Assembly: GCF_020686965.1 (NCBI RefSeq)
Contig: NZ_JAJEPS010000003.1
Coordinates: 124,001-188,000, forward strand
DNA from: Hominiventricola filiformis
Lineage (GTDB): Bacteria > Bacillota > Clostridia > Lachnospirales > Lachnospiraceae
DNA length: 64,000 nt
Direction: 5' to 3'
In this document: piece by piece, positions 25,218-33,450 of the stretch
How the letters are laid out: every line of letters begins with the position of its first letter
How positions within the stretch are numbered: position 1 is the first letter of the stretch
Program-made: the position numbers and the translations under genes
Notes under the pieces: generated by a model
Database searches by the model: none
Seen by the model: the letters and a program-made list of their open reading frames with translations, nothing else
What the model was told of the DNA's origin: nothing

Positions 25218-27251
25218 TTATTCTCCTTTTTGCTTTGTTGGGGTTTTCTCTGTCTTTTTATAATATGCTGCTGCCGCCTCAAAATAAGGCCTCATGGCAA
25301 AATGCTGTCGGCTTCCCAGCACCTGCTCCGTTCTGCTGCGGACAAAATGTTCCAGTTTTCCCATATATTCATCTTGGGTAATCTGGCCTTCCGCCACATA
25401 GGTAAGTCCCTTTTCCCAGCTGGCGGTCAGCTCCGGATTCAAAAGGGACCGGATGGATACGCTGACCACGTCGAAAATATTTTCGCCCAGCAGAGTGGGG
25501 GTGATGATCTGTGTTTTTTTATTTAACGCAATATATTTATTGTTCACCAGCTTTTTCAAAATCTCTGCTCTGGTTGCGCTGGTGCCGATGCCGCTTCCCT
25601 TGATCTGTGCACGCAGATCCTCATCTTCAATAAGCTGTCCTGCATTTTCCATAGCCAGAATCATGGAACCGGAATTATAACGCTTGGGCGGAGAGGTCTC
25701 TCCCTCCTTGATCTTCGCATTCTTCACCGCAAGCTTCATGCCTTTTCGAAGCTTCATCAAAAGCTCCAGCGTGGAAGCATCTCCTCCGGTCTCCTCCTCT
25801 TCCCCTGCATCGTCCTTTTTCTTCTTGAACTCCAGGGCTTTCGGCGCGATTTTGAGATATCCTTCCTCCATGAGAATCCGGAAATTCGCAAAAAATTTCT
25901 CCGTTCCCATACAGGTCACCAGCGCTGCCTTCTGATACACCGCCGGCGGATAGAAAATGCTTAAAAATCTTCTTACAATCAGCTCATAGACCTGCTGTCC
26001 GGTCTGTGACACACTTCGAAGCGCTCCAAATCCCTGACCAGTAGGAATAATTGCATAGTGATCGGTAATCTGCTTATCATTGGTATAGCGGCTCTTTCCA
26101 ATCCCCTGCCAGGATTTTTTTTCCAGAATCTCTGCCGCTGATTCTGCCAGCGGCTGATAATTCCGTAAGCCACCGATATTTTTATAAATCTCCTTTGCCA
26201 CCGCCGTGGATAACACACGGGCGTCCGTTCGAGGATAAGTCACCAGCTTCTTCTCATAGAGCTCCTGGGTGATCTTCAGTGTCTCATCCGGACTGATCTT
26301 GAACCGCTTGGAGCACTCATTCTGAAGCTCTGCCAGATTAAATAAAAGCGGCGCATAACGGGTCTCTTTCTTCCGCTCGATGGAGACAATCTCCGCCTCC
26401 TGAGGTTCCATGGCTTTTAATTTGTGAATCAGGGCTTTCGCGTCCTCTTCTTTTTTGAAACCATTTTCCTTATAAAGAAGCGGCGACTGATAGTAAGCGC
26501 TTCCTTCCACAGCACGCCATTCTCCGTCAAAGGGTTTTCCACCCAGATCCTGTACCAGCAGTACCCGGTAAAACGGTGTCTTTACAAAGCTTCGGATCTC
26601 CCGTTCTCTTCGAACCACCATACCAAGAACACAGGTCATAACCCGACCCACGGAGATCACCGTGTATTTAGTGTTCTGAAAGCTGGAAATAGCTCTTCCG
26701 TACTGTAAAGTCAGCAGTCTGGAGAAGTTGATTCCCATCAGGTAATCTTCTTTGGCACGTAGGTATGCAGCTCCTGCCAGATTATCATACTCGGACAGGT
26801 CTTTTGCCTCCCGGATGCCGCGCAGGATCTCCTCTTCCGTCTGGGAATCGATCCAGACTCTCCGGCGTTCTTTGTCTTTCACGCCTGCCATCTGTTCTAC
26901 CAGACGGTAAATGTATTCTCCTTCCCGCCCTGAGTCCGTACAGACGTAAATACATGTCACATCCGGCCGGTTCAGAAGTCCGCTCACGATCTGAAACTGC
27001 TTCTTTACACTGCCGATGACCTCATATTTCCATTCTGTGGGAAGAAACGGCAAGGTCTCCAGAGACCAGCGTTTGTATTTTTCATCGTAAACTTCCGGAT
27101 AACTCATGGTTACCAGATGACCCACACACCAGGTCACGATGGCCTCGTCGGATTCGAGGTAGCCATCTTTTCGCGCCATATTCAGTTTCAGTGCTTTTGC
27201 GAATTCCTGCGCCACGCTGGGCTTCTCCGCAATATATAAAGATTTATTCAT
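25218..27251 (-). CDS. topB: DNA topoisomerase III (type IA)
   Basis: A 677-residue type IA topoisomerase that relaxes and decatenates DNA through a 5'-phosphotyrosine link. The TOPRIM domain starts at SLYIAEKPSVAQEFAKAL and carries acidic CTDSGREGEYIYRLV (~105-118). The active-site Tyr is residue 339 in LVTYPRTDARVL. The C-terminal part has GIGTSATRAEILKKL and YIALNKKTQIITPTLLG as in TopB. No C-terminal zinc-ribbon cysteines are seen, so it is the compact form. First gene of a five-gene operon; its RBS is weak. Chromosomal rather than plasmid-borne by context. Confidence 0.93.
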   Translation of the reverse strand: MNKSLYIAEKPSVAQEFAKALKLNMARKDGYLESDEAIVTWCVGHLVTMSYPEVYDEKYKRWSLETLPFLPTEWKYEVIGSVKKQFQIVSGLLNRPDVTCIYVCTDSGREGEYIYRLVEQMAGVKDKERRRVWIDSQTEEEILRGIREAKDLSEYDNLAGAAYLRAKEDYLMGINFSRLLTLQYGRAISSFQNTKYTVISVGRVMTCVLGMVVRREREIRSFVKTPFYRVLLVQDLGGKPFDGEWRAVEGSAYYQSPLLYKENGFKKEEDAKALIHKLKAMEPQEAEIVSIERKKETRYAPLLFNLAELQNECSKRFKISPDETLKITQELYEKKLVTYPRTDARVLSTAVAKEIYKNIGGLRNYQPLAESAAEILEKKSWQGIGKSRYTNDKQITDHYAIIPTGQGFGALRSVSQTGQQVYELIVRRFLSIFYPPAVYQKAALVTCMGTEKFFANFRILMEEGYLKIAPKALEFKKKKDDAGEEEETGGDASTLELLMKLRKGMKLAVKNAKIKEGETSPPKRYNSGSMILAMENAGQLIEDEDLRAQIKGSGIGTSATRAEILKKLVNNKYIALNKKTQIITPTLLGENIFDVVSVSIRSLLNPELTASWEKGLTYVAEGQITQDEYMGKLEHFVRSRTEQVLGSRQHFAMRPYFEAAAAYYKKTEKTPTKQKGE

Positions 27252-27300
27252 AGGTACTACACTTTCTCATTCTTTGCCATGTGCAATTGTAACATACTTA

Positions 27301-27309
27301 TGCTATAAT
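27301..27309 (+). promoter_or_regulatory. Extended -10 promoter of the tmcAL-kdpDE unit
   Basis: TGC followed by TATAAT (27304-27309), an extended -10, about 60 bases before the start codon. The -35 is weak. On the opposite strand a TGTTACAAT (revcomp at about 27287-27295) may serve topB, so the two promoters overlap. Confidence 0.55.
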
Positions 27310-27368
27310 GTCCATGATATCGGGAACCTCCATCTGGTCCCCACACCATTGTTTTGAGGAGTACTTTC

Positions 27369-28547
27369 ATGAAGGTTGTAGGTATCATCGCAGAATATAA
27401 TCCTTTTCATAAGGGACATCAGTTTCATTTATCGCGTGCGCGGGAATTGTCCGGTGCGGACTATGTGATTGTCGTCATGAGCGGCAATTATGTGCAGCGG
27501 GGAACGCCTGCCATGTTCGATAAATATACAAGGGCAGAGGCAGCTCTGCGAAGCGGTGCTGATCTGGTGCTGGAACTTCCTGTACCTGTCGCCACGGGAA
27601 GCGCCGAATACTTTGCATCCGGTGCTGTGAAGATGCTGGCAGATACGGGAATCGTGACAGATCTCTGCTTCGGCAGTGAATGTGGTTCTCTTATGGATCT
27701 TCAGAAGCTGGCAGACATTCTGGCAGAGGAGCCGGAAGAATATCAGATTCTCCTTCGAAAGTATTTAAAGGAGGGAATGAGTTTCCCGGCTGCCCGGGCG
27801 CATGCCGTGAAAGACTATGCACCGGATCTTGCCTCTGATCTTCTCGATGCGCCCAACAACCTGCTGGGGTTGGAATATTTGAAAGCGCTGAAACGGCTTC
27901 ACAGCACGATCCTTCCTCATACCATTCAGCGGGAGGGAAATGCTTACCACGACACTACCGTTACAGACGGAAGATCTGCCTCTGCCAGCGGTATCCGGGA
28001 CTCTCTAATGAAGAGTCAGGGTGTCTTCACTGACCGTATATTGCAGCAGCTTCCATTTCCGGAACTCTACAAGGACTACGAAGGACTGTCACCTGTCTCG
28101 GAGAATTCCTTTTCCCTGCCCCTTTTACAGAAACTGCGGGCATTACAGGATCAGCCACTGGAACAGTACTTTGGTGTCAGTGCAGAGCTCTCCAATCGGA
28201 TCTGGAACCGTCTGGATGAATTTTCATCCTTTTCCGGTTTTACGGATCTTCTGAAAACCCGGGAACTGACCCGCACTTCCGTAAGTCGTGCACTGCTCCA
28301 TGTTCTGCTGGATGTCCGCGAATATAAGCCTGCAAGTGTATTCCGCGTACTCGGATTTCGAAAATCATCCGCCATACTGCTGAAAGAACTGAGTGCTCAT
28401 GGGAATCTGCCCGTGATCACTTCCCTTTCCCAGGCTGGAATTCCACCGAAAGAGCTCTATGCAGATCATCTTTATGAATCCGTCCGTTCCCTGCTGCACG
28501 GACGGCCCTTTCAGAATGAATACCGAAGAAAAATGCTGGTCATCTGA
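27369..28547 (+). CDS. tmcAL: tRNA(Met) cytidine acetate ligase
   Basis: A 392-residue nucleotidyltransferase-superfamily enzyme that makes N4-acetylcytidine at the wobble position of elongator tRNA-Met using acetate and ATP. Start MKVVGIIAEYNPFHKGH follows GAGGAG; GIIAEYNPFHKGH is the signature with the HxGH nucleotide-binding motif. Further conserved parts: VIVVMSGNYVQRGTPAMFDK, ADLVLELPVPVATGSAEYFA, GSECG, and SASGIRDSL. Length is normal for the Firmicute enzyme. The kdpD-like gene follows 18 bases later, so the three plus-strand genes probably form one operon. Confidence 0.92.
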   Translation: MKVVGIIAEYNPFHKGHQFHLSRARELSGADYVIVVMSGNYVQRGTPAMFDKYTRAEAALRSGADLVLELPVPVATGSAEYFASGAVKMLADTGIVTDLCFGSECGSLMDLQKLADILAEEPEEYQILLRKYLKEGMSFPAARAHAVKDYAPDLASDLLDAPNNLLGLEYLKALKRLHSTILPHTIQREGNAYHDTTVTDGRSASASGIRDSLMKSQGVFTDRILQQLPFPELYKDYEGLSPVSENSFSLPLLQKLRALQDQPLEQYFGVSAELSNRIWNRLDEFSSFSGFTDLLKTRELTRTSVSRALLHVLLDVREYKPASVFRVLGFRKSSAILLKELSAHGNLPVITSLSQAGIPPKELYADHLYESVRSLLHGRPFQNEYRRKMLVI

Positions 28548-28565
28548 CCACAGGAGGTTCTGCTT

Positions 28566-29732
28566 TTGAAAAATTATATCTGGAAACTGTTCACCAATTT
28601 TGTGGAACGAATTTCGCGCACCCATACCTTTCATGCTCATTTCAGTCTGCTCTTTACCATTTGGGCCATGGCGCTGGCTACCGGGATTTCTTCCATCTAC
28701 CACCATGTCAATCCTACCGGTTCTGCCAATGTGGCGCTGATTTACATCCTGACGATTATTATGATTTCCTACCACACGGACAAATACCGATATGGTATTA
28801 TCTCTGGTATTGTCAGTGTTTTTTTCATAAATTACCTGTTTACTTATCCGTTTGGCCAGTTCAGCTTTGCTGTGTCCGGATATCCCTTCACCTTTATGGT
28901 CATGTACTTCATTTCTATTTTGACCAGTGCCACCACCTTCCGCATGAAAGATCAGGCACGAAAAATTAATGAAGCAGAAAAGTTTCTGGCTGAAGCAGAA
29001 AAAGAAAAGCTTCGCGCCAACCTGCTGAGGGCGGTTTCCCATGATCTTAGAACCCCTCTCACCAGTATGATCGGAGCCAGCTCTTCTTATCTGGAAAACG
29101 AGGCCGCTCTTCCACCGAAAGAAAAACGGGAACTGGTCTCTGAAATCTATGAAGATGCCAACTGGCTGCTTCATATGGTGGAGAATCTTCTGTCCGTCAC
29201 CCGGATTACCGACGGCGGAGCAAGTGTTCTGAAAAAAACACCAGAGGCTGCAGAAGAAGTGCTCTTTGATGCAGTGTCCACTTCTCGAAAACGATACCCG
29301 GACCTGCAGATTAAGACCGTCATTCCCGATGAATTCGTAACTGCTCCCATGGATCCGCTGCTCATAAAGCAGGTGCTCCTGAATCTCATTGAAAATGCAT
29401 ATTTTCATGCCCGCAGCACAAAACCGTTGGAATGTACCTTAAGCAGTACCGAAGATGCCATCAAATTCTGCATCCGTGACTATGGAACCGGAATTGCCCC
29501 GGACCGTCTGTCAGGTATCTTTGACGCGGTTCCGTCTGCTCCCAGCTCTGCTGCATCCACTGTGGATACCCGCAAAGGCATGGGCATTGGGCTTTCTATT
29601 TGCAAAGCCATCGTCAATGCCCATAACGGTGAGATTACCGCACGCAATCTCACCGAAGGAGCTGAATTCTGTTTTACTATTCCGAAGGAGGAAATCCATC
29701 ATGAAACCTACGATCCGAATCCTCGTCATTGA
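28566..29732 (+). CDS. KdpD-like sensor histidine kinase (short form)
   Basis: A 388-residue membrane kinase matching the C-terminal half of KdpD: DUF4118 four-helix membrane region (~30-130, with YHHVNPTGSANVALIYIL), HisKA with RAVSHDLRTPLTSMIGASSSYLE (phospho-His), N-box NLIENAYFHA, and G2 GMGIGLSICKAIVNAHNGEI. The N-terminal KdpD and UspA domains of full-length KdpD (~900 residues) are absent. Start is TTG, 8 bases after AGGAGG. It overlaps the kdpE-like gene by 32 bases. KdpD senses K+ limitation or turgor, but no kdpFABC genes occur in the window. Confidence 0.87.
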   Translation: MKNYIWKLFTNFVERISRTHTFHAHFSLLFTIWAMALATGISSIYHHVNPTGSANVALIYILTIIMISYHTDKYRYGIISGIVSVFFINYLFTYPFGQFSFAVSGYPFTFMVMYFISILTSATTFRMKDQARKINEAEKFLAEAEKEKLRANLLRAVSHDLRTPLTSMIGASSSYLENEAALPPKEKRELVSEIYEDANWLLHMVENLLSVTRITDGGASVLKKTPEAAEEVLFDAVSTSRKRYPDLQIKTVIPDEFVTAPMDPLLIKQVLLNLIENAYFHARSTKPLECTLSSTEDAIKFCIRDYGTGIAPDRLSGIFDAVPSAPSSAASTVDTRKGMGIGLSICKAIVNAHNGEITARNLTEGAEFCFTIPKEEIHHETYDPNPRH

Positions 29733-30408
29733 AGATGAGCGAAATATTCTGAGCTTTATTACTTCTGTCCTGGAATCTCAAAACTACCAGGTAATTTCTG
29801 CTTCAAACGCTACGGAAGGACTTTCCCAAGCCGCTTCTTCCACGCCTGATCTGATCCTTTTAGATCTGGGACTTCCGGATCTGGATGGAACAGAAGTGAT
29901 TCAGAAAATAAGAACCTGGTCCGCAGTTCCCATTCTCGTGATCTCTGCCCGTACTCAGGAGCAGGACAAGGTACTTGCACTGGATCTGGGCGCTGATGAC
30001 TACATCACAAAACCCTTTGGCAATTCCGAGCTTCTGGCAAGAATTCGGACAGCCCTCCGCCATACCATGCAGCACCAGACAGGCAGCGATCCGCTCCTCC
30101 ATCCCTATCACCATGGCGGACTGACCATTGATTTTGAAAAACGACTGGTCACCAGAGACGAAACGGACATCCATCTGACTCAGAACGAATACAAAATCGT
30201 GGCGCTTCTGGCTCAGAACAGTGGCCGCGTGCTCACTTATGATAAACTGATTGAATATGTATGGGGACCTTATTCCGAAAATGACAACACCAGTCTCCGG
30301 GTACATATGGCAAATATCCGAAGAAAACTGGAGCCAAACCCTGCAGAGCCAATTTATCTTTTTACTGAAATCGGAGTTGGCTACCGCATGGCAGAAGAAG
30401 ACACATAA
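29701..30408 (+). CDS. KdpE-like OmpR family response regulator
   Basis: A 235-residue regulator, partner of the KdpD-like kinase whose gene it overlaps. Start MKPTIRILVIEDERN follows AAGGAGG. Receiver domain: IEDE acidic pocket, LILLDLGLPDLDG phospho-Asp, DDYITKPFGNSELLARIRTALRH. The winged-helix domain has LTQNEYKIVALLAQNSGRVLTYDKLIEYVWG and VHMANIRRKLEPNP, the KdpE pattern. Targets are unknown; potassium uptake genes elsewhere are the family expectation. Its transcript would end at the strong hairpin 15 bases downstream. Confidence 0.92.
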   Translation: MKPTIRILVIEDERNILSFITSVLESQNYQVISASNATEGLSQAASSTPDLILLDLGLPDLDGTEVIQKIRTWSAVPILVISARTQEQDKVLALDLGADDYITKPFGNSELLARIRTALRHTMQHQTGSDPLLHPYHHGGLTIDFEKRLVTRDETDIHLTQNEYKIVALLAQNSGRVLTYDKLIEYVWGPYSENDNTSLRVHMANIRRKLEPNPAEPIYLFTEIGVGYRMAEEDT

Positions 30409-30422
30409 GATGTGCTGATAAT

Positions 30423-30476
30423 AATGACCCCTCCGGGAGGCAGGATGTTCAGGAACCTGCGCCCGGAGGGGTCATT
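30423..30476. terminator. Long GC-rich hairpin between kdpE and the riboswitch RNA
   Basis: Perfect 15-bp inverted repeat AATGACCCCTCCGGG (30423-30437) / CCCGGAGGGGTCATT (30462-30476), with an inner 5-bp stem GCAGG/CCTGC in the loop. It lies just after kdpE and at the far end of the convergent riboswitch transcript. No real T-run follows on either strand, so termination is inferred from stability and position. Confidence 0.6.
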
Positions 30477-30683
30477 GTCTGTTGCTGGACTGATGTGCCA
30501 TTCATATGCGATGAATATGGAGGATAACGCATATACACCAGTCATATATTCGTGCATTCTGCATGAGATTTCACATAAATAAAAAACTGCCGCTATAACC
30601 CACAAGCCGACATTTCGCAAAATGAAGTGCGCCATTCACTCCATCTGTTGGATGTTAAGCCTTGCTCGGAAGCTCATCTCATA
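30477..30683 (-). ncRNA. RNA downstream of the cobalamin riboswitch, no recognisable gene
   Basis: About 207 bases between the riboswitch aptamer and the long hairpin, transcribed (if at all) from the riboswitch promoter. An 84-codon frame beginning at 30635 exists, with GGAG only 3 bases before its ATG, but it reads through the hairpin and resembles nothing I know. There is a small dyad ATTCAT/ATGAAT near 30500-30520. It may be a non-coding output, a very small peptide gene, or the scar of a deleted cobalamin-related gene. Confidence 0.35.
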
Positions 30684-30861
30684 TACCAAGCAGGTTTCCT
30701 GACTTACGGATACCAACGTCTGTCCTCCCCTTCTCACATGTATGATTGGGTTATGCAATGGGATTTTGAAAACAGACTCTCCGAATACAGTGACCGGATC
30801 GCTCAGGACTCACACCTGATTCCCTTTTCGTACCTGTTGTATGGTAGGTACGCACTTGATA
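30684..30861 (-). promoter_or_regulatory. Cobalamin riboswitch
   Basis: Minus-strand RNA element with the cobalamin aptamer landmarks in order: AAAAGGGAA with TCAGGTGTGAGTCCTGA, then GTCACTGTA (the GCCACTG block), and finally the B12 box AAGTCAGGAAACCTGC. P1 closes as TATCAAG (5' side, 30855-30861) with CTTGGTA (3' side, 30684-30690), allowing one wobble. Size (~178 nt) is normal. A consensus promoter sits just upstream. What it controls is the open question, because no B12 gene follows. Confidence 0.92.
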
Positions 30862-30883
30862 CAGCACTCTCTGCACATTTTTG

Positions 30884-30912
30884 ATTATAGACGACAGCAG
30901 CCGAACTGTCAA
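30884..30912 (-). promoter_or_regulatory. Consensus promoter of the cobalamin riboswitch RNA
   Basis: Minus strand TTGACA (30907-30912), 17-base spacer, TATAAT (30884-30889): a perfect vegetative promoter. The start of transcription would be near 30877, about 16 bases before P1 of the riboswitch. Confidence 0.85.
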
Positions 30913-30978
30913 GAGTTTTGGGATAATTTTCCCAATTTTCTTTTCCAGTCCGGCTGTTTCATTGGCAATTATTACCTT

Positions 30979-32343
30979 TTAGTTCTTAAAACTGTGAATC
31001 GGAGCCGGTATTCTTCCGGTTCTTCCTACAAATGCGTCGCAGGAGAAATTATTTACCGGCATGATCGGTGCATAGCCAAGCAATCCACCAAACTCTACCA
31101 TCTCACCTACACCTTTTCCGATAACCGGAATCAGACGAACTGCCGTTGTCTTCTGGTTAACCATACCGATTGCCATCTCGTCAGCAATAATACCAGAAAT
31201 GGTAGTTGCTTTTGTGTCACCCGGAATAGCAATCATATCAAGACCTACGGAGCAGACACAGGTCATAGCTTCCAATTTTTCCAACGTAAGTGCTCCCGCC
31301 TGTACGGCATCAATCATTCCCTGATCTTCACTGACCGGAATAAATGCACCGCTTAAGCCGCCTACATAAGAAGATGCCATAACGCCGCCCTTCTTTACCT
31401 GGTCATTTAAAAGTGCCAGGGCTGCAGTAGTACCCGGTGCTCCTGCATGCTCCAGCCCAATCTCCTCCAGAATCTCAGCGACGCTGTCTCCAATGGCCGG
31501 AGTCGGTGCCAGAGAAAGGTCGATGATACCGAATGGAATTCCCATTCTTCTGGATGCTTCCTGAGCTACCAGCTGACCAACACGGGTAATCTTAAATGCG
31601 GTTTTCTTAATCGTCTCACAAAGTACCTCAAAATTTTCTCCACGAACCTGGGAAAGGGCCTTCTTTACAACACCAGGGCCACTGACGCCCACATTGATGA
31701 CAGCATCTCCCTCAGTTACTCCATGGAAAGCACCTGCCATGAACGGGTTATCATCTGGTGCATTGCAGAAAATAACCAGCTTGGCACAGCCAAGAGAATC
31801 ATTTTCCTTCGTCATTTCTGCAGTTTCTTTTACAATTTCACCCATCAGACGGACTGCATCCATATCAATACCTGTCTTGGTGGAACCCACATTGACAGAA
31901 CTGCAGACACGTTCCGTCTCTGCCAGCGCCTTCGGGATGGCACGCATGAGAAGCTCGTCACTCTTCGTCATTCCCTTGGAAACCAGTGCAGAAAACCCGC
32001 CCAGGAAGTTAACGCCTACCGTATGGGCTGCCTTATCCAGCACCTTTGCAATCTCCACATAATCATCCGGTGTCTTGCAGGCCGGTCCACCGACCAGAGC
32101 AATCGGAGTTACGGAAATACGTTTATTAACAATGGGAATTCCGTACTGCGCCTCGATGGATTTTCCAGTGGATACCAGATCTTTGGCCATCGTGGTGATC
32201 TTCTCATAAATATTTTTCTTCAAAATCTCAAGGTCAGAATCAATGCAGTCCAGAAGGCTAATGCCCAGCGTAATGGTACGTACATCCAGATTCTCTTCCT
32301 CGATCATTTTATTGGTCTCAAGAACTTCTGTAATATTGATCAT
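30979..32343 (-). CDS. PFL family protein (DUF711/UPF0210)
   Basis: A 454-residue cytosolic protein of the UPF0210/DUF711 family, distantly similar to pyruvate formate-lyase folds in classification but lacking a proven activity. Conserved blocks: VRTITLGISLLDC, KRISVTPIALVGG, VNFLGGFSALVSKGM, NPFMAGAFHGVTEGDAVINVGVSGPGVV, and DAFVGRTGRIPAPIHSFKN at the C-terminus. It almost always follows a small ACT-domain gene, as here (17-base gap). Last gene of the polA operon. The function is unknown; the ACT partner suggests allosteric control by an amino acid or similar ligand. Confidence 0.92.
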   Translation of the reverse strand: MINITEVLETNKMIEEENLDVRTITLGISLLDCIDSDLEILKKNIYEKITTMAKDLVSTGKSIEAQYGIPIVNKRISVTPIALVGGPACKTPDDYVEIAKVLDKAAHTVGVNFLGGFSALVSKGMTKSDELLMRAIPKALAETERVCSSVNVGSTKTGIDMDAVRLMGEIVKETAEMTKENDSLGCAKLVIFCNAPDDNPFMAGAFHGVTEGDAVINVGVSGPGVVKKALSQVRGENFEVLCETIKKTAFKITRVGQLVAQEASRRMGIPFGIIDLSLAPTPAIGDSVAEILEEIGLEHAGAPGTTAALALLNDQVKKGGVMASSYVGGLSGAFIPVSEDQGMIDAVQAGALTLEKLEAMTCVCSVGLDMIAIPGDTKATTISGIIADEMAIGMVNQKTTAVRLIPVIGKGVGEMVEFGGLLGYAPIMPVNNFSCDAFVGRTGRIPAPIHSFKN

Positions 32344-32360
32344 AGTCTTCTTATCTCTCC

Positions 32361-32633
32361 TTAGATACGATGCATCATGTTAAAGATATCTTCATGCTGA
32401 CAGCGGATCACTACGCCGATCTCCTGTCCCAGTGCACCGAGATCACTGGAAAGCTCTGTCACATCTCCTGCCTGTGCAGCGTCCACGATCATCATCATAT
32501 TGAAATAACCGTCAACGATGGTCTGGGAAATGTCCAGAATGTTTACCTGATGTTCTGCGAGATACGTGCAGACTTTTGCAATAATGCCTACTGTATCGTG
32601 TCCTACTACTGTGATAATAAATTTGTTTTTCAT
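32361..32633 (-). CDS. ACT domain protein (UPF0237)
   Basis: A 90-residue stand-alone ACT domain (beta-alpha-beta-beta-alpha-beta). FIITVVGHDTVGIIAKVCTYLAEHQVNILDISQTI is the standard UPF0237 N-terminal half, and the MMMIVDAAQ strand follows. Such domains bind small ligands, usually amino acids, and regulate a partner. Its constant neighbour is the PFL/DUF711 protein encoded 17 bases downstream, so a regulatory pair is likely but unproven. It is preceded by the MBL hydrolase gene at 19 bases. Confidence 0.92.
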   Translation of the reverse strand: MKNKFIITVVGHDTVGIIAKVCTYLAEHQVNILDISQTIVDGYFNMMMIVDAAQAGDVTELSSDLGALGQEIGVVIRCQHEDIFNMMHRI

Positions 32634-32652
32634 AGGTTCTCCTCCATATTGG

Positions 32653-33450
32653 TTAGAAATTACATACTCCGGAGCATTGTTCCCTGTCTGCTACCTGAAT
32701 ATCAAAATCTCCGGATTTATAATCCACCGGATCCAGCTCAATTTCCAGACGTACCGTCTCATAAGCCAGTTCCGCGTAGTTATTTTCTTTGCTCAGATGT
32801 CCGAGGTAAATCTTCTTAATATTATCATGCAGAATTCTGCAAAGAAGCTGTCCGGCACTCTCGTTGGACAGATGTCCCCTCTCTCCTAAAATCCTCTGTT
32901 TTAAAGGATAAGGATAAGGTCCTACCTGAAGCATCTGAATATCGTGGTTCGCCTCCAGAAGAACTGTATCCAGCCCCTTAAGATGTTCCACAATATAATC
33001 GTTATAGACCCCCATGTCCGTGGCTACCGCCGTACTCTTCTCTCCGCACTCAAACCGATAAGCCACCGGTTCCGCCGCATCATGAGAAATAGCGAATGGT
33101 TCCACCTTCATATCCCCTATGAAAAAATCTTCATCAGCATGCACCACATGGTACAGTCCTTCGTCTATGGTTCCAAGACTGCTCATAGACTTCATTTGAC
33201 GGATCGTGCCTTCCGTTGCATAGATCGGCACACCATATCTTCTGGCCAGAACACCCACTCCCTTAATATGATCTGAATGCTCATGGGTAATCAAAAGCCC
33301 CTGAATGTCGCTTCCTTCCAGCTCCAGTTCCTTTAAACCCGCTTCGACCCGTTTCGCGCTGATGCCCGCATCCACCAGCAGATGGGTATTGTCACTTCCT
33401 GTATAAATACAGTTTCCGCTGCTTCCGCTGGCAATACTGCATAATCTCAT
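32653..33450 (-). CDS. MBL fold metallo-hydrolase (YycJ/WalJ-like)
   Basis: A 265-residue metallo-beta-lactamase-fold hydrolase. The metal motif is LLITHEHSDHIKGVGVLARRYGVP (HxHxDH), further His ligands are in ISHDAAEP and LEANHD, and the N-terminus RLCSIASGSSGNCIYTG is typical of YycJ/WalJ, thought to act as a nuclease at DNA termini or in mismatch repair. The ATG begins directly after the coaE stop (no gap). In the polA operon this fits a DNA-maintenance theme. Confidence 0.88.
   Translation of the reverse strand: MRLCSIASGSSGNCIYTGSDNTHLLVDAGISAKRVEAGLKELELEGSDIQGLLITHEHSDHIKGVGVLARRYGVPIYATEGTIRQMKSMSSLGTIDEGLYHVVHADEDFFIGDMKVEPFAISHDAAEPVAYRFECGEKSTAVATDMGVYNDYIVEHLKGLDTVLLEANHDIQMLQVGPYPYPLKQRILGERGHLSNESAGQLLCRILHDNIKKIYLGHLSKENNYAELAYETVRLEIELDPVDYKSGDFDIQVADREQCSGVCNF

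Noticed and set aside
28365..29408. 347-codon minus-strand frame opposite kdpD
   Set aside because: Antisense shadow of the kinase gene; no promoter, RBS or recognisable domain.
30381..30635. 84-codon minus-strand frame downstream of the cobalamin riboswitch as a real gene
   Set aside because: Its GGAG is too close to the ATG, it reads through the strong hairpin into the 3' end of kdpE, and it resembles no B12-related protein (CbiM and CbtB were considered).
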